DNA from: Anaerolineaceae bacterium 46_22
GTDB lineage: Bacteria > Chloroflexota > Anaerolineae > Anaerolineales > Anaerolineaceae
Reading direction: 5' to 3'
NCBI GenBank assembly: GCA_001508595.1
Contig: LGHA01000048.1
Location: 1-8,124 of the forward strand
Length of the DNA: 8,124 nucleotides
The position numbers were made by a program, and so were the translations under genes. Positions 7,082-8,124 of this stretch are shown here, piece after piece; position 1 is the first letter of the stretch; every line of letters starts with the position of its first letter. The notes below the pieces were generated by a model. The model was not told the DNA's origin. It saw only the letters and a program-made list of their open reading frames with translations, and searched no databases.

Positions 7082-7321
7082 TTAAGCCTCCGCCTTTTGT
7101 CTTTCATAACGATAAACGGTGATAGCTGCATCGGGGCAGACGATGGCACAGATAACGCAACCAGTGCAGGCTTCAGGATTAACCATGTGAGCCGGGTGGT
7201 ACCCCTTGGGTGTCAGCCGATCCATATCCAAGGCAAGTACATCAAATGGACAATCTGTCACGCACAATTCGCAAGCCTTACAATGCATTTCATCGACTTC
7301 GATATATCCCTTCGCGGGCAT
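7082..7321 (-). CDS. 2-oxoacid:ferredoxin oxidoreductase, delta subunit (2x[4Fe-4S] ferredoxin)
   Basis: This 79-residue ferredoxin-like subunit passes electrons from the catalytic subunits to free ferredoxin. Counting from ATG 7321, two CxxCxxCxxxCP cluster motifs are present: CKACELCVTDCP (C14, C17, C20, C24) and CTGCVICAIVCP (C52, C55, C58, C62). Between them lies the LTPKGYHPA segment common in KorD/VorD subunits. A TTG start at 7327 is possible in frame, but it is one base from the AAGGAGG at 7329-7335. ATG 7321 sits at the ideal seven bases, so it is preferred. This is the first gene of the operon, with one base between its stop and the alpha start. Four separate subunits in the order delta-alpha-beta-gamma are typical of Kor- and Vor-type enzymes. 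Confidence 0.92.
   Translation of the reverse strand: MPAKGYIEVDEMHCKACELCVTDCPFDVLALDMDRLTPKGYHPAHMVNPEACTGCVICAIVCPDAAITVYRYERQKAEA
7087..7091 (-). promoter_or_regulatory. Ribosome-binding site that fixes the alpha-subunit start
   Basis: GGAGG inside the last codons of the ferredoxin gene lies six bases before ATG 7080. It supports this start over the longer frame open to 7149, and implies translational coupling of the delta and alpha subunits. Confidence 0.8.
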
Positions 7322-7328
7322 AAACAAT

Positions 7329-7335
7329 CCTCCTT
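7329..7335 (-). promoter_or_regulatory. Ribosome-binding site that fixes the ferredoxin-subunit start
   Basis: AAGGAGG is a near-perfect Shine-Dalgarno sequence seven bases before ATG 7321. The alternative TTG at 7327 is only one base away and could not be used with this site. Confidence 0.85.
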
Positions 7336-7402
7336 ATTATGTTAACTATTTGTGATAAGTCCTGAGTGATGAATTGGTGAGCATTACAGGACACGTGTTT
7401 AT

Positions 7403-7408
7403 AGTATA
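7403..7408 (-). promoter_or_regulatory. Candidate -10 box for the oxidoreductase operon
   Basis: TATACT on the minus strand, one mismatch from TATAAT, would give a leader of about 75-80 bases before the ferredoxin start. The hexamer 17 bases upstream is AAAATA, a poor -35 box. The 215-base gap 7322-7536 must hold the operon promoter, and this is the best candidate in it. Nothing else in the gap is convincing apart from short inverted repeats. Confidence 0.3.
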
Positions 7409-7536
7409 CTCCAAAATAACACCCCTATTTTTCTGAAGCGCCGCGTGTGTCACAATTTCGGCGTGATTTCTATCATTTAATTCTAACTGTTGATAACACT
7501 TATTGAGTGACCCCGCTATATATCGTGAGACACCTT

Positions 7537-8124
7537 TTAAACCAATTGCAGTTTATTAAACAATGAAGGAAGGTCATTCACCAGGGATGGCTCCCGTTTT
7601 GACAGGTAGTGGATAAAGGCTTCTCCCCCGGCGTAAAAAGAGACACGGCTGAAAGGCGGATTGATGCCTCCCTTGTTTTCCAGCAACCCTAATTGGCGTT
7701 TCACCAGGTTTTCAACCCAGCGAGCAAATCCCTCCTTCCACTCCTGCCAAACCATGTATTCAAAGTCGTGAAGGCCTAAATATGTTTTGAGCATCTTTCG
7801 GCTTGAAAGCAATATTTTGTGATCTTCGGATTTCAACGCATCCAGGAAAGCCTGATAAGGTTCAATGAAGTTTACGGCGGTATACGGAAAAGGATGCTCA
7901 ATTTCCCACATGAAATTCCCCTGCTCCTGTGCATGACGGGCAATATCAAGCTGCATCTTCAATGTTTGTTCGCAGGTTTCATATTGGTAGCAGTGGACAA
8001 ATTCATGCAAAATGGTCACATAGCCATCTGTCGAATCAAAGACTTCTGGGGTAACCACACAGGCAATTCGCCCACCATAATCCTCGAGTTGAAAAGCAGC
8101 ACGAATGCCTACGGGGATCGGCAT
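7537..8124 (-). CDS. Putative HExxH zinc metallopeptidase (gluzincin-like), 5' end at the window edge
   Basis: At least 195 residues are visible. The motif HEFVH at 40-44, preceded by hydrophobic VTIL and followed by CYQYE, is a classic HExxH zinc site. About 87 residues later, WKEGFARWVENL (129-140) resembles the EGxAxxxE helix that supplies the third zinc ligand in many gluzincins, making E131 the likely ligand. No transmembrane segment or signal peptide is seen in this part. The first visible codon is an ATG exactly at the window edge, so it may be the true start or an internal methionine. The opening MPIPVGIRAAF does not look like a secretion signal. I do not recognise the specific family or substrate. 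It lies 215 bases upstream of the oxidoreductase operon and is probably transcribed separately. Confidence 0.65.
   Translation of the reverse strand: MPIPVGIRAAFQLEDYGGRIACVVTPEVFDSTDGYVTILHEFVHCYQYETCEQTLKMQLDIARHAQEQGNFMWEIEHPFPYTAVNFIEPYQAFLDALKSEDHKILLSSRKMLKTYLGLHDFEYMVWQEWKEGFARWVENLVKRQLGLLENKGGINPPFSRVSFYAGGEAFIHYLSKREPSLVNDLPSLFNKLQLV

Noticed and set aside
7081..7149. N-terminal extension of the alpha subunit upstream of 7080
   Set aside because: It would overlap the ferredoxin gene by 66 bases, does not resemble the family N-terminus, and ignores the well-placed GGAGG before ATG 7080.
7450..7466. Inverted repeat TCAC-N9-GTGA upstream of the oxidoreductase operon
   Set aside because: Four-base arms are too short to stand out from chance, and the spacing does not match a CRP/FNR site (TGTGA-N6-TCACA or TTGAT-N4-ATCAA).
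7488..7496. DnaA-box-like TTATCAACA on the minus strand
   Set aside because: It is a single copy with one mismatch, and there are no neighbouring boxes, AT-rich unwinding element or replication genes, so chance is the better explanation.

Overview
The window looks like chromosomal DNA from an anaerobic, non-pathogenic-looking bacterium of roughly 50% GC. Two things suggest Chloroflexota (class Anaerolineae). One is the style of the proteins: a DUF92 protein with a CPxC...HxC insert and a PH-domain-like membrane protein. The other is a four-subunit ferredoxin-dependent 2-oxoacid oxidoreductase, which is typical of amino-acid-fermenting or syntrophic anaerobes. The lineage is an inference from protein style only. 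There is no rRNA, tRNA, CRISPR array, transposase, integrase or phage gene.

Layout from left to right. A plus-strand gene for peptidase T (pepT, 186-1415) sits behind a leader of short heptamer repeats and a candidate extended -10 promoter. It converges, with a 26-base gap, on a minus-strand series that fills the rest of the window. Read in the direction of transcription (right to left), that series starts with a putative zinc metallopeptidase open at the window edge (7537-8124). A 215-base intergenic region follows, then a tight four-gene operon for a 2-oxoacid:ferredoxin oxidoreductase, probably the branched-chain (Vor) type: ferredoxin-like delta (7082-7321), alpha (5965-7080), beta (5175-5954) and gamma (4608-5162). 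A strong hairpin terminator (4552-4582) closes the operon. Next come a DegT-family PLP aminotransferase (3248-4441) with its own candidate promoter, a PH-domain-like membrane protein (2345-3229) and a DUF92 membrane protein (1442-2283).

How they fit together: peptidase T releases amino acids from tripeptides. Transamination of branched-chain amino acids would give the 2-oxoacids that a Vor-type enzyme oxidises to acyl-CoA, CO2 and reduced ferredoxin. This peptide-fermentation link is plausible, but no sequence signal ties pepT to the vor operon. The DegT aminotransferase resembles the sugar-aminotransferase family, not branched-chain transaminases, so it should not be read as part of that route.

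I found no convincing undescribed multi-gene system. The two most notable local oddities are a GC-rich in-frame insertion of about 24 codons inside the DegT aminotransferase, which looks like an inserted element, and a one-base frameshift that separates the first 27 codons of the DUF92 gene from the rest.
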